A stretch of 64,000 bases of DNA from Nocardia cyriacigeorgica (GTDB taxonomy: Bacteria > Actinomycetota > Actinomycetes > Mycobacteriales > Mycobacteriaceae): contig NZ_VBUT01000003.1 of the NCBI RefSeq assembly GCF_005863245.1, forward strand, positions 248,001 through 312,000, read 5' to 3'. The translations under genes were made by a program, and so were the position numbers. Positions within the stretch are counted from its first letter, which is position 1; each line of letters starts with the position of its first letter. Below are positions 36,311-46,978 of this stretch, one piece after another. The notes beneath the pieces were generated by a model. It was not told the origin of the DNA and did no database searches. It was given only the letters and a program-made list of their open reading frames with translations.

Positions 36311-37476
36311 TGCGGCGGGTCCGCGACACCCCCCGTCCGGGCTGGCAGCAGATCACCGAGGACCAGGGCCTGGTCTACGGTGCGCCCGGCCGCGACGCCA
36401 GCGGTAATCCGCGACCGTACTGGGACGAATCGGTGCACTACGAGTTCGAGATGGACGAGATCCTCGCCCTGGAAGCCGATGTCGAACTGCTGCATTCGAT
36501 GTGTCTGAACGCCGTCGAGCATGTCGTACTCACCGAGCGTTTCGGCGATTTCGGGCTGCCCGAATGGAGTTGGGGGCCGATCGCCGAATCCTGGCGTCGC
36601 GGTGACCCGTACGTGTACGGCCGCTTCGATCTGCGCTACGACGCCCGGCGCCCGGCCAAGCTGCTCGAATACAACGCCGACACCCCGACCTCCCTGCTGG
36701 AAGCGGCGATCGTGCAGTGGCATTGGCTCACCGACCGCTATCCCGGTGGGGATCAATGGAATTCGCTGCACGAGAAGCTGGTGCAGCGCTGGTCGGATCT
36801 GCGCGGCGCGCTGCCCGGTGCGCATCTGCACTTCACCTGGTCCGGTGCCGACGCCACCGGCGAGGACAACGTCACCACCGCCTACATGCAGGAAACCGCT
36901 GCCGAGGCCGGCTTCGACACCATCGCGCTGCCGATCGAGGAAGTGGGCTACGACACCGAACTGGACCGGTTCGTCGATCTGGCCGAGGCGCCGATCGGTG
37001 CGATCTTCAAGCTGTATCCGTGGGAGTGGGTGCTCGACGACGAATTCGGTAAGCGGGTGGTCGACTCGCTGCCCGAGACCGCTTGGATCGAACCGCTGTG
37101 GAAGACCCTGCTCAGCAACAAGGCGATCCTCGCGGTGCTGTGGGAAATGTATCCCGGTCACCCGAATCTGTTGCCCGCCTATCTCGATCAGCCGAACGAG
37201 CTCACCGAATACATCCGCAAACCCAAGCTCGGCCGCGAAGGCGCGAATATGACGATCGTCGGTGCCGGCCTGGAAACCGCCACCGGCGGGGTGTACGGCG
37301 AGGAAGGCTACGTCTACCAGCTGCTCGATCCGCTGCCCGTGTTCGACGACATGCGTCCGGTGCTCGGAACCTGGGTGGTCGGCGAGGAAGCGGCGGGACT
37401 GGGTATCCGGGAGACCGCGGGCCTGATCACCGACGACGGCGCCGCCTTCGTACCGCATCGGATCATCACCGAATAG
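36310..37476 (+). CDS. Glutathionylspermidine-synthase-like ATP-grasp amidoligase
   Basis: A 388-residue protein matching the C-terminal synthetase half of glutathionylspermidine synthase, with no amidase half. Recognisable stretches are RFDLRYDARRPAKLLEYNADTPTSLLEAAIVQWHW (residues 102-136), YPWEWVLDDEFGKRVVDS, LLSNKAILAVLWEMYPGHPNLLPAYL and EGANMTIVG, typical of this ATP-grasp family. It should join an amine to a carboxylate at ATP cost. Actinobacteria lack glutathione in most lineages, so the substrate is probably not glutathionylspermidine. It lies between two membrane-protein genes, so its target may be membrane or surface associated. Confidence 0.85.
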   Translation: MRRVRDTPRPGWQQITEDQGLVYGAPGRDASGNPRPYWDESVHYEFEMDEILALEADVELLHSMCLNAVEHVVLTERFGDFGLPEWSWGPIAESWRRGDPYVYGRFDLRYDARRPAKLLEYNADTPTSLLEAAIVQWHWLTDRYPGGDQWNSLHEKLVQRWSDLRGALPGAHLHFTWSGADATGEDNVTTAYMQETAAEAGFDTIALPIEEVGYDTELDRFVDLAEAPIGAIFKLYPWEWVLDDEFGKRVVDSLPETAWIEPLWKTLLSNKAILAVLWEMYPGHPNLLPAYLDQPNELTEYIRKPKLGREGANMTIVGAGLETATGGVYGEEGYVYQLLDPLPVFDDMRPVLGTWVVGEEAAGLGIRETAGLITDDGAAFVPHRIITE

Positions 37477-37525
37477 ATTGCGTGGGCGCACCGCGCCGCA
37501 TTCGACGTCCCTGGGAAGGATCACG

Positions 37526-37975
37526 ATGACCGCTCTGGCCCTCGATTCGAGCTACTGGAGTTCGCTGGCGGACGGCGTGGGGGCCATTTTGCTCTACGCC
37601 GTCGTCGGGTTGGTGCTGATGGTGATCGGCTTCTACGGCATCGATCTGACCACTCCAGGGCGGCTGCGAGCGCTGGTGGCGCAGGGGCGGCCCAATGCCA
37701 TCGTGGTCACCGCCGCGGGCATGATCAGCATGGCGTTCATCGTGGTGCTCGCGATCTTCTCCGCCGGTGGTCGGCTGCTGGAGGGCCTGATCGCGGCCGC
37801 GGTCTTCGGGCTGGTCGGCATCATCGCGCAGATCGTCTCGGTGCGGGTGGTGGAGAAGGCGATCGGCATCGATATCGGTGCGGTCATCCACGCGGAGCGG
37901 TTCGCCATCGAGGCCCTGATCGTCGCGGCCGCGCATTTCGCGCTGGGCCTGGTCGTCGCGTTCGCCATTCTCTGA
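37526..37975 (+). CDS. DUF350 (YjfL-like) membrane protein
   Basis: A 149-residue protein with four hydrophobic helices in two similar halves, as in the DUF350 family. Conserved features include FYGIDLTTPGRLRALVAQG after the first helix and the small-residue-rich second half. DUF350 proteins recur next to GspS-like ATP-grasp ligases in diverse bacteria; their biochemical role is unknown and channel or scaffold roles have been proposed. The ATG at 37526 is preceded by GGAAGGA. It completes a three-gene unit with the two preceding genes. Confidence 0.85.
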   Translation: MTALALDSSYWSSLADGVGAILLYAVVGLVLMVIGFYGIDLTTPGRLRALVAQGRPNAIVVTAAGMISMAFIVVLAIFSAGGRLLEGLIAAAVFGLVGIIAQIVSVRVVEKAIGIDIGAVIHAERFAIEALIVAAAHFALGLVVAFAIL

Positions 37976-38015
37976 TCGCTCGCGGTCGCGGTGGCTCGGG
38001 CCGTCGCAGCACCTC

Positions 38016-38066
38016 TTGACATTCCACTGTGGAAGGCGCATTCTTGTTCCGTATTCCACTGTGGAA
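38016..38066 (+). promoter_or_regulatory. Promoter with two identical 13-bp palindromes ahead of the DUF1707 gene
   Basis: TTCCACTGTGGAA, a perfect palindrome around a central T, occurs at 38022-38034 and 38054-38066, with centres 32 bp apart (three helical turns). The first copy directly follows TTGACA (38016-38021) and occupies the -35/-10 spacer. This is a strong candidate for a cooperative repressor site. Confidence 0.65.
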
Positions 38067-38114
38067 TGTGGCTCGATCGTTCGCACCCCGGGCCCTGTTG
38101 TATTAGGAGCAGCC

Positions 38115-38534
38115 ATGGACATCTCGCCGGGTACCCGCGCTTCCGACGCCGAACGCGCCCAAACCGTGGAGTTGCTGAGCAGGCACCTCGCCGACGGCCG
38201 GCTCGACCTCGCCGAATACGACCAGCGCGTGGCGACGGTGTGGGCCACCACCACCCGCGACGACCTCGGCCTCGTGCTGTCGGACCTGCCGAAACTGCCG
38301 AAGGCGCCCGCCGACAAGTCGCAGCGGCCGCGCATCCCGGTCTGGCAGCGCATCGAAGCCGCTTCCTGGGTGTCGGTCAGCGTGCTGGTGCTGGTCATCT
38401 GGGGCACCATCTCGCTGGCGGCAGGCGAATTCACCTACCCGTGGCCGATCTGGGTGATCGGGCCCTGGGGCGCGGTGCTGGCCTTCCGCGCACTCACCGG
38501 CTTCGAATCCGGGCGGTCCTGCCGCTCGGCCTGA
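38115..38534 (+). CDS. DUF1707 and two-helix membrane protein
   Basis: A 139-residue protein. The N-terminal 55 residues are a DUF1707 domain ([32 protein letters not shown]), a short actinobacterial module often joined to membrane segments. Two hydrophobic helices follow at about 84-105 and 112-128 ([18 protein letters not shown]). Function unknown; related proteins are suspected envelope-stress or regulatory factors. The ATG at 38115 follows AGGAG by 5 bases. It is the only gene downstream of the double-palindrome promoter. Confidence 0.78.
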   Translation: MDISPGTRASDAERAQTVELLSRHLADGRLDLAEYDQRVATVWATTTRDDLGLVLSDLPKLPKAPADKSQRPRIPVWQRIEAASWVSVSVLVLVIWGTISLAAGEFTYPWPIWVIGPWGAVLAFRALTGFESGRSCRSA

Positions 38535-38739
38535 TCCGGCGGCGGATGCTGCCGGTGTGCTGTACCACCGCTTCGGTGGCCCCGCGCCGCCGGTGAAATG
38601 CCGGGGATTCGGCGGCCGGTCATTAGCCTGGGGTGGACCGCGCCCCGTCGCGGGCGGCTACCATGACTGGTCGCCGGATACGACGGGGCGGTGCCGGGCC
38701 AGTGCTCTCCACGGCAGTACACGGGAAAGGTCGCCGGAT

Positions 38740-41700
38740 TTGCATCTGAAGAGCTTGACGTTGAAGGGGTTCAAGTCCTTCGCGTCCGCGACGACGCTGC
38801 GGTTCGAGCCGGGGATCACCTGTGTGGTCGGGCCGAACGGATCCGGAAAGTCCAACGTCGTCGACGCGCTCACCTGGGTGATGGGCGAGCAGGGCGCCAA
38901 GGCGCTGCGCGGCGGCAAGATGCAGGACGTCATCTTCGCCGGCACCGCGGGCCGGGCCGCGCTCGGGCGCGCCGAGGTCACGCTGACCATCGACAATTCC
39001 GACGGCGCGCTGCCCATCGACTACGCCGAGGTCTCCATCACCCGGCGGATGTTCCGCGACGGCGCGGGTGAATACGAGATCAACGGCAGCTCCTGCCGGC
39101 TGATGGACGTGCAGGAACTGCTCAGCGACTCCGGTATCGGCCGGGAAATGCACGTCATCGTGGGACAGGGCCAGCTCTCGGCGATCCTGGAATCGCGCCC
39201 GGAAGACCGTCGCGCGTTCATCGAAGAGGCCGCGGGCGTGCTCAAGCACCGCAAACGCAAGGAAAAGGCGGTCCGCAAACTCGACGCCATGCAGGCCAAT
39301 CTGGCCCGGCTCACCGACCTCACCACCGAACTGCGCCGTCAGCTCAAACCGCTCGGCAGGCAGGCCGAGGTCGCCCGCCGCGCGCAGACCGTGCAGGCCG
39401 ACCTGCGCGATGCCCGGCTGCGCCTGGCCGCCGACGACCTGGTGACCAGGCGCCGCGAGCTGGAAAGTCAGCAGAGCAAAGAGGCCTACGCCCGCGAACA
39501 ACAGATCACCGTGCAGTCCGAACTGGACGCCGCCAATGCCGCGCTGGCCCAGCAGGAATTCCAGCTCGGCAAACTCACCCCGAGCGCCGAGGCCGCCGCC
39601 CAGCTGTGGTTCCAGCTCTCGGCGCTGGCCGAACGGGTCAACGCGACCATCCGCATCGCCGGCGACCGCGCCCGTCACCTGGACACCAGCACCCCCGTGG
39701 GCACCGGCCGCGACCCCGACCAGCTCGAAGCCGAAGCCGATCGGGTCGAGGCCGAAGAGGCCGAACTGCGCGAAGCGGTGGAGATGGCGACCGAGACCCT
39801 CGAAGCCGCCCGCGATGCGCTGGCCGAACGCGAACACGCCGCCAAGGCCGCCGAGCAGGCCCACCTCGCCGCCGTGCGCGCCATCGCCGACCGGCGCGAG
39901 GGTCTGGCGCGGCTGTCCGGGCAGGTGGACACCCTGCGCACCCGCGCGCAATCGGTGGACGCCGAGATCTCCCGGCTGTCGGTCGCCATCGCCGAGGCCA
40001 GGCAGCGCGGCGAGGCGGCCCAGGAGGAATTCGATGCGGTCCAAGCCGAACTCGATGATCTCGACGCCGGTGAAGCGGGCCTGGACGCACAGCACGAACA
40101 CGCCGTGCAGGCGTTGAAACTGGCCGACCAGCGCGTCGACGAACTGCGCGAGCAGGATCGCGACGCCGGTAAGCGGGTCGCCTCGCTGACCGCCAGGATC
40201 GAAGCGCTCGGCATGAACCTGGCCCGTCGTGACGGTGCGGGCTGGCTCACCGAACATCACGGGCAGGACCTGCTCGGCCCGCTGTCGACGTTGATCCGGG
40301 TGCATCCCGGATTCGAGGCCGCCGTGGCCGCGGTGCTCGGTCCGCTCGCCGATGCCGTCGCGGCTGCTTCAGGCGACACCGCCTATGCCGCCGTCCACGC
40401 GCTCAAGGCCGCCGACGGGGGCCGGGCCGCGCTCGTCTTCGGCACGGCCGGGGCGGGCGATGCGACCACCGAGGCCGGTGCGACCGCAGCGGGCGCTGGA
40501 TCGACCGGTGAGCGCAGGCCCGCTCGCGGCGCCGCGGAAGCCGACGGTGGGGCTCTCCCCGCGGGCGCGCGCTGGCTCGGGGCGGTGGTCGACTGTGCCG
40601 ATACCGTGCATGCCGCCGTCGCCGCGCTCACGGCCGACGTCGTCGTGGTCGACGACCTCGCTGCCGCGGCCGACCTACTCGCGGCGCGCCCGCAGCTGCG
40701 GGCGGTGACCGTCGACGGTGATCTCGCCGGCACCGGCTGGGTGCTCGGCGGCTCCGACCGGGCACCCAGCCAGCTCGAGATCCAGGCCGATATCGACGCC
40801 GCCGAAGCCGAATTGGTCGCGGCCAAACGCCGTGCCGAGGAGCTGGAGGCCGCCTTGGCCGGTGCCCTCGCCGAACAAACCGATCGCAAGGACGCCGTCG
40901 ACCACGCCCTGATGGCGTTGCATGAATCCGACCAGGCCCTGGTCGCGATCTACGAGCGGCTCGGCAGGCTCGGCCACACCGCACGCAGCGCGCACGCCGA
41001 TATCGACCGGCTCACCGCCCAGCGCGCCGAAGCCGAGGACGGCCGGGAGCAGGCGCTGGCCGCCCTCGCCGAACTCGAGGACCGGCTGCGCCACGCCGAA
41101 CTCGAACAATCCGGCATCGACGACGACGGACTCGGCGCCGCGAGCACCGAGGCGGCAGGCCGGGCCCGCGAGGAAGCCGCCGCAGCGCTCGCCGAAGCCC
41201 GCTCCATGGAGGTCGAGGCGCGGCTGGCCGTGCGCACCGCCGAGGAACGCGCCGAATCGGTGCGCGGTAAGGCCGACGGGCTGCGTCGCGCTGCCCGCGC
41301 CGAACGTGAGACGCGCGCCAGGGCCGAACGTGCCCAGGCCGCCCGCAAGCAGGCCGCCGCGGTGGCCGCCGCCGTCGCCGAATCGGGGGCGAAGGTGGCC
41401 GCCGAACTGGAGGTGGTGGTCGCCGAGGCCGCCGCCCGTCGCGATCAGCTGGTGCGTCGCCGCACCGAATGCGCCGCCCAGGTGGATCAGATCAAGGAGC
41501 GGGTGCGCGCCCTGACCGCCCAGTTGGCCCAGCTCACCGACGCCGTGCACCGCGACGAAGTGGCCAAGGCGCAGGCGGCGCTGCGGATCGAACAGCTCGA
41601 GGCCACCATTGCCGAACAGTTCGGCATCGCCCTCGGTGACCTCATCGCCGAGTACGGTCCCGACGTCCCGCTGCCGCCATCGGCGCTGGAATGGCAGGAA

Positions 41701-42441
41701 TACGAACAGGCCAAGGAACGCGGCGAGGACGTGACACCGCCCGCGCCGATGCCGTTCGACCGCGCGAGCCAGGAGCGCAGGGCCAAGCGGGCGGAAAAGG
41801 ATCTGGCCACCCTCGGCAAGGTGAATCCGCTTGCGCTGGAAGAATTCGCGGCGCTCGAGGAACGCTACAACTTCCTGGCCACCCAGCTCGAGGACGTCAA
41901 GAGCGCGCGCAAGGACCTGCTCGATGTGGTGGCCGAGGTCGACGCCCGCATCCTCCAGGTCTTCACCGACGCCTACGCCGACGTGGAACGCGAGTTCGTG
42001 CAGGTATTCGCCAAACTCTTCCCCGGCGGCGAGGGCAGGCTGCTGCTCACCGACCCCTCCGACATGCTGACCACCGGCATCGAGGTGGAGGCCCGACCGC
42101 CGGGCAAGAAGGTCAAGCGGCTGTCGCTGCTGTCCGGTGGTGAGAAGTCGCTGACGGCGGTCGCGCTGCTGGTGTCGATCTTCCGGGCGCGCCCCTCGCC
42201 GTTCTATGTGATGGACGAGGTGGAGGCCGCCCTCGACGACACCAACCTGCGCCGGCTCATCGGGTTGTTCGAACAGCTGCGGGAGAAGAGCCAGCTGATC
42301 GTCATCACCCACCAGAAGCCCACCATGGAGATCGCCGACGCCCTCTACGGCGTCAGCATGCGCGGTGACGGCATCACCCAGGTGATCTCGCAGCGGATGC
42401 GCGGGCAGAACCTGGCTCCGGTGGGCGCGGCGTCGGGCTGA
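38740..42441 (+). CDS. smc: Chromosome partition protein Smc
   Basis: Condensin ATPase that organises and segregates chromosomes. The 1233-residue protein has the N-terminal Walker [10 protein letters not shown] near residue 30, two long coiled-coil arms, a hinge at about 510-690, and C-terminal [11 protein letters not shown] (signature, near residue 1130) with [13 protein letters not shown] (Walker B). The TTG at 38740 was selected because [14 protein letters not shown] then matches the mycobacterial start; a GGGAAAGG site lies 9 bases upstream. The hinge contains an Ala/Gly/Thr-rich variable insertion near residues 570-605. Confidence 0.95.
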   Translation: MHLKSLTLKGFKSFASATTLRFEPGITCVVGPNGSGKSNVVDALTWVMGEQGAKALRGGKMQDVIFAGTAGRAALGRAEVTLTIDNSDGALPIDYAEVSITRRMFRDGAGEYEINGSSCRLMDVQELLSDSGIGREMHVIVGQGQLSAILESRPEDRRAFIEEAAGVLKHRKRKEKAVRKLDAMQANLARLTDLTTELRRQLKPLGRQAEVARRAQTVQADLRDARLRLAADDLVTRRRELESQQSKEAYAREQQITVQSELDAANAALAQQEFQLGKLTPSAEAAAQLWFQLSALAERVNATIRIAGDRARHLDTSTPVGTGRDPDQLEAEADRVEAEEAELREAVEMATETLEAARDALAEREHAAKAAEQAHLAAVRAIADRREGLARLSGQVDTLRTRAQSVDAEISRLSVAIAEARQRGEAAQEEFDAVQAELDDLDAGEAGLDAQHEHAVQALKLADQRVDELREQDRDAGKRVASLTARIEALGMNLARRDGAGWLTEHHGQDLLGPLSTLIRVHPGFEAAVAAVLGPLADAVAAASGDTAYAAVHALKAADGGRAALVFGTAGAGDATTEAGATAAGAGSTGERRPARGAAEADGGALPAGARWLGAVVDCADTVHAAVAALTADVVVVDDLAAAADLLAARPQLRAVTVDGDLAGTGWVLGGSDRAPSQLEIQADIDAAEAELVAAKRRAEELEAALAGALAEQTDRKDAVDHALMALHESDQALVAIYERLGRLGHTARSAHADIDRLTAQRAEAEDGREQALAALAELEDRLRHAELEQSGIDDDGLGAASTEAAGRAREEAAAALAEARSMEVEARLAVRTAEERAESVRGKADGLRRAARAERETRARAERAQAARKQAAAVAAAVAESGAKVAAELEVVVAEAAARRDQLVRRRTECAAQVDQIKERVRALTAQLAQLTDAVHRDEVAKAQAALRIEQLEATIAEQFGIALGDLIAEYGPDVPLPPSALEWQEYEQAKERGEDVTPPAPMPFDRASQERRAKRAEKDLATLGKVNPLALEEFAALEERYNFLATQLEDVKSARKDLLDVVAEVDARILQVFTDAYADVEREFVQVFAKLFPGGEGRLLLTDPSDMLTTGIEVEARPPGKKVKRLSLLSGGEKSLTAVALLVSIFRARPSPFYVMDEVEAALDDTNLRRLIGLFEQLREKSQLIVITHQKPTMEIADALYGVSMRGDGITQVISQRMRGQNLAPVGAASG

Positions 42442-42519
42442 GCCGGCCGACACCGAGCGCCCGCGGGGCGGACGGGACAAGATCGGCGCGGGGGTGTTCG
42501 CGCCACTATCGTCGTCGGC

Positions 42520-42762
42520 ATGGTCACCATCGAAGTGCGCGACATTCCCGACGACGATGCCGAGGTACTCCGACAGCGGGCGGCGGCCGCCGGGCTGTCA
42601 CTGGAAGAACACATTCGCGAGCAGTTGATCGCCTCGGCGCGCAGGCAGTACCGCGTCGAAGCACTCGAAGACATCCGCAAGGCACTCGCCGCCAACCCGC
42701 TGCCGGGGGAGAACCCGGACCAGGTCGTGGAGGATCTGCGGCGCGAATTCGAGGACTGCTAG
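42520..42762 (+). CDS. Orphan ribbon-helix-helix antitoxin-like protein
   Basis: An 80-residue protein beginning VTIEVRDIPDDDAEVLRQRAAAAGLSLEEHIREQLI, which fits the FitA/VapB-type ribbon-helix-helix DNA-binding fold. The C-terminal half is charged and would bind a PIN-type toxin in a normal pair. No toxin gene follows: the next 70 bases hold a terminator and then a convergent DUF2237 gene. It may be a solitary regulator or the remains of a toxin-antitoxin pair. Confidence 0.65.
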   Translation: MVTIEVRDIPDDDAEVLRQRAAAAGLSLEEHIREQLIASARRQYRVEALEDIRKALAANPLPGENPDQVVEDLRREFEDC

Positions 42763-42785
42763 CACTTCGGTACGCATCGACCACA

Positions 42786-42814
42786 CCGGCGACCCGCATG
42801 CGGCGGGTCGCCGG
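42786..42814. terminator. Bidirectional terminator between the RHH gene and the DUF2237 gene
   Basis: Arms CCGGCGACCCGC and GCGGGTCGCCGG form a perfect 12-bp stem with a 5-base loop between convergent genes. Confidence 0.8.
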
Positions 42815-42830
42815 ACCTGTACTCAACTGT

Positions 42831-43220
42831 TCACAGCAGATCGCTGACGTCGTCGGGGACATCGACGGCGTATTTGCGCAAGATGTCCATCGAGATCACT
42901 TCCAGGGCGTTCTCATGGGTCGCCGCGAGCACCACCGGTGCGGCGACACCGTCCTCGTGCGCGTGCAACCAGCGCACCGCCACGACACACCACCGGTCCC
43001 CGGGCTGCAGTCCGGGGAAATTGTTCTCCGGGCGCGGGGTGCTCAGGTCGTTGCCGATCGAAGCCTGGTGTTCCAGAAACTCGGTCGTGACGACCGTGCA
43101 CACGGTGTGACTGCCCAGATCCTCCGGGCCGGTGCTGCAGCAGCCGTCACGGTAGAAGCCGGTCAGAGGATCGGTGCCGCACTCTTCGAGCGGACCCCCA
43201 AGCACGTTTCGATCGGTCAC
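42831..43220 (-). CDS. DUF2237 family protein
   Basis: A 129-residue protein of the DUF2237 family, conserved in many bacteria and some eukaryotes but without a known activity. Characteristic stretches are NVLGGPLEECGTDPLTGFYRDGCCSTGPEDLGSH, TVVTTEFLEHQASIGNDLSTP and FPGLQPGDRWCVVAVRW, ending in HATHENALEVI-like sequence. Several conserved cysteines cluster in the first 40 residues. The GTG at 43220 has AGGA 8 bases upstream. It is divergent from ftsY. Confidence 0.8.
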   Translation of the reverse strand: MTDRNVLGGPLEECGTDPLTGFYRDGCCSTGPEDLGSHTVCTVVTTEFLEHQASIGNDLSTPRPENNFPGLQPGDRWCVVAVRWLHAHEDGVAAPVVLAATHENALEVISMDILRKYAVDVPDDVSDLL

Positions 43221-43350
43221 GTCGCCGATCCTATTGGCACGCCGCGAGAAGTTCCGCAGGACAAGAAATCTCACGGGCTGTGTCTGGACGCCTGTCCTGC
43301 TCCGGGCGGGTCGATGACCGGCGAGAACTCGTTCTGCAAGGATGGTCGGC

Positions 43351-44913
43351 GTGAGTTCCGAAGCCTGGATTCTGATCGCGGCTATCGCCGCCGTCCTACT
43401 CGTCGCGCTCGTTGTCGGATTCGTCCGGTATCGCAGCGGGCGGGTATCGCTGACGGCGCCGACCGAAGACAAGGAGCTGACTGACAAGTCCGGCGGTTAT
43501 AAGGCCTCAGGGGGCTTCAATTTCAGTCAGGGCGGTACGGCCACCGCCACCCGGCCCGAGCCGCTGCCCGCCGAACGCACCGACACCGAGGGCCAGCCGC
43601 ATATCGGCGACGACGCGGCGATTCCGCGCGACGCGCCGCGGCGCGGGATCACCAATGTGCCGCTGCCCGAACCGACCGACCTGGCCGAAGCGCCCGCGGG
43701 GGACACGACCACCGCCGAGGCGCCCGAGACGGTCGCTCCCGAGGCGGAGCAGGCCGAGACAGCTACCGGCACCACCGACGTGACGGCCGCGCCTGCCGAG
43801 CAGACCGCACCGGAGACCGCCGTCCCGGAGACCGCCCCCGAGACCGCACCGACCGACACGTCACCGACCGGTGCCGCACCGGCAGACACCGTCCCCGCGG
43901 ACACCGCCCCGCCCGCCGACACGGCACCCGCGGCTCCGGCCGTGCCCCACACCATCGCCGAGGCCGAACCCGCTCCCGCACTCGAGGAGATCGAACCCAC
44001 CGCGGGCCGTTTGGTCCGGCTGCGCGGGCGCCTGTCGCGCTCGCAGAACGCGGTCGGCAAGAGCCTGCTCGGCCTGCTCGGCGGCGGCGATCTGGACGAG
44101 GACTCCTGGGAAGAGGTCGAAGACACTCTGGTGCTGGCCGATCTCGGCACCGCGAGCACGGCGGCCGTCGTTGAACGGCTGCGCGAGGAGATGGCCGCGC
44201 GCAGCGTGCGCACCACCGACCAGGCGCGCGCGGTGCTGCGTGACGTGCTGGTGGAGGCGCTGCGTCCGGAGCTCGACCGTTCGGTGCGGGCGCTGCCGCA
44301 TCCCGATCATCCGTCGATCCTGCTGGTCGTCGGTGTCAACGGCACCGGGAAGACCACCACCACCGGCAAGCTGGCCCGGGTGCTGGTGGCCGACGGGCGC
44401 CGGGTGCTGCTCGGCGCCGCCGACACCTTCCGCGCCGCCGCCGCCGACCAGTTGCAGACCTGGGGCGAACGCGTCGGCGCGGACACGGTGCGCGGTAAAG
44501 AAGGCGCCGACCCCGCGGCCGTCGCGTTCGACGCCGTCGCCGCCGGTATCGAACGTGGCGTGGACGCCGTGCTCATCGACACCGCAGGCCGCCTGCACAC
44601 CAAGACCGGCCTGATGGATGAGCTCGGCAAGGTCAAACGGGTGGTGGAGAAGAAGGCCGCGGTCGACGAAGTGCTGCTGGTCCTCGACGCCACCGTCGGC
44701 CAGAACGGCCTTATGCAGGCCAGGGTGTTCGCCGAGGTCGTCGACATCACCGGCGTGGTGCTCACCAAACTCGACGGCACCGCCAAGGGCGGCATCGTCT
44801 TCCAGGTGCAGCACGAGCTCGGCGTGCCGGTCAAGCTCGTCGGCCTGGGTGAAGGGGCCGATGATCTGGCGCCCTTCGAGCCCGGCGCGTTCGTCGACGC
44901 ACTGCTCGGCTGA
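43351..44913 (+). CDS. ftsY: Signal recognition particle receptor FtsY
   Basis: GTPase receptor that docks SRP-ribosome complexes at the membrane. The 520-residue product has an N-terminal membrane helix ([21 protein letters not shown], about residues 6-26), then a long Thr/Ala/Pro/Glu-rich acidic linker to about residue 205, then the NG domain: [15 protein letters not shown] near residue 328, [16 protein letters not shown], and [10 protein letters not shown] near residue 470. The GTG at 43351 has AAGG 9 bases upstream; the ATG at 43342 has no room for a ribosome site. Downstream of smc as in mycobacteria. Confidence 0.95.
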   Translation: MSSEAWILIAAIAAVLLVALVVGFVRYRSGRVSLTAPTEDKELTDKSGGYKASGGFNFSQGGTATATRPEPLPAERTDTEGQPHIGDDAAIPRDAPRRGITNVPLPEPTDLAEAPAGDTTTAEAPETVAPEAEQAETATGTTDVTAAPAEQTAPETAVPETAPETAPTDTSPTGAAPADTVPADTAPPADTAPAAPAVPHTIAEAEPAPALEEIEPTAGRLVRLRGRLSRSQNAVGKSLLGLLGGGDLDEDSWEEVEDTLVLADLGTASTAAVVERLREEMAARSVRTTDQARAVLRDVLVEALRPELDRSVRALPHPDHPSILLVVGVNGTGKTTTTGKLARVLVADGRRVLLGAADTFRAAAADQLQTWGERVGADTVRGKEGADPAAVAFDAVAAGIERGVDAVLIDTAGRLHTKTGLMDELGKVKRVVEKKAAVDEVLLVLDATVGQNGLMQARVFAEVVDITGVVLTKLDGTAKGGIVFQVQHELGVPVKLVGLGEGADDLAPFEPGAFVDALLG

Positions 44914-44925
44914 GACCCCGCGCCG

Positions 44926-44959
44926 CGGCCCGGATCGAGCACCTCACCGATCCGGGCCG
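44926..44959 (+). terminator. ftsY terminator hairpin
   Basis: Arms CGGCCCGGATCG and CGATCCGGGCCG form a perfect 12-bp stem with a 10-base loop, 12 bases after the ftsY stop. Confidence 0.8.
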
Positions 44960-45111
44960 TGCGCGGCGCGCCGCGAGCCGCGCCGATTCCACCTTCTCGC
45001 TCCGAGAACCCCTGTTAGCTGCGGGTTCGCTGTTACGACACGCCGCTCACAGCCTCGGGGAAACCTCCTGTGCACAGTTGGAAACGTGGTAGCAACACGG
45101 GGGCGCCATCC

Positions 45112-45128
45112 GTTCACGTAGGTGAAAC
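45112..45128 (+). promoter_or_regulatory. Candidate GlnR-type box upstream of amt
   Basis: GTTCAC, six bases, then GAAAC resembles the GTnAC-n6-GAAAC half of the actinobacterial GlnR box, with one deviation. It lies 96 bp before the amt start. A second GAAAC at 45081-45085 follows TGCAC at five-base spacing. GlnR control of amt-glnB-glnD is established in related actinobacteria; the site here is inferred. Confidence 0.35.
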
Positions 45129-45223
45129 ACGGGGGCGGCACGGATGAAACACCGAATGAGCAACCTTCTGTGCAGGTCCATTTCGCCGGAATCGGCGGGG
45201 CCCGAGATGAGGAGGACATTAAG

Positions 45224-46913
<1,690 letters not shown>

Positions 46914-46932
46914 CGGGAAGTCGAATCGAGCG

Positions 46933-46974
46933 GCGGCCCCGCTCCCGCCGGACCTCCGGCCGGGGCGGGGCCGC
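46933..46974 (+). terminator. Hairpin between glnB and glnD
   Basis: Arms GCGGCCCCGC and GCGGGGCCGC pair perfectly over 10 bp, with further imperfect pairing inside. It may reduce read-through so that glnD is expressed less than amt and glnB. Confidence 0.55.
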
Positions 46975-46978
46975 CCGC

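Noticed and set aside
37991..38596. 201-codon plus-strand frame overlapping the DUF1707 gene
   Set aside because: It overlaps the better-supported DUF1707 frame and has Arg/Pro-rich composition.
45122..45223. Possible N-terminal extension of Amt
   Set aside because: The added 34 residues are polar and unlike known Amt proteins, and a good ribosome site precedes the GTG at 45224.
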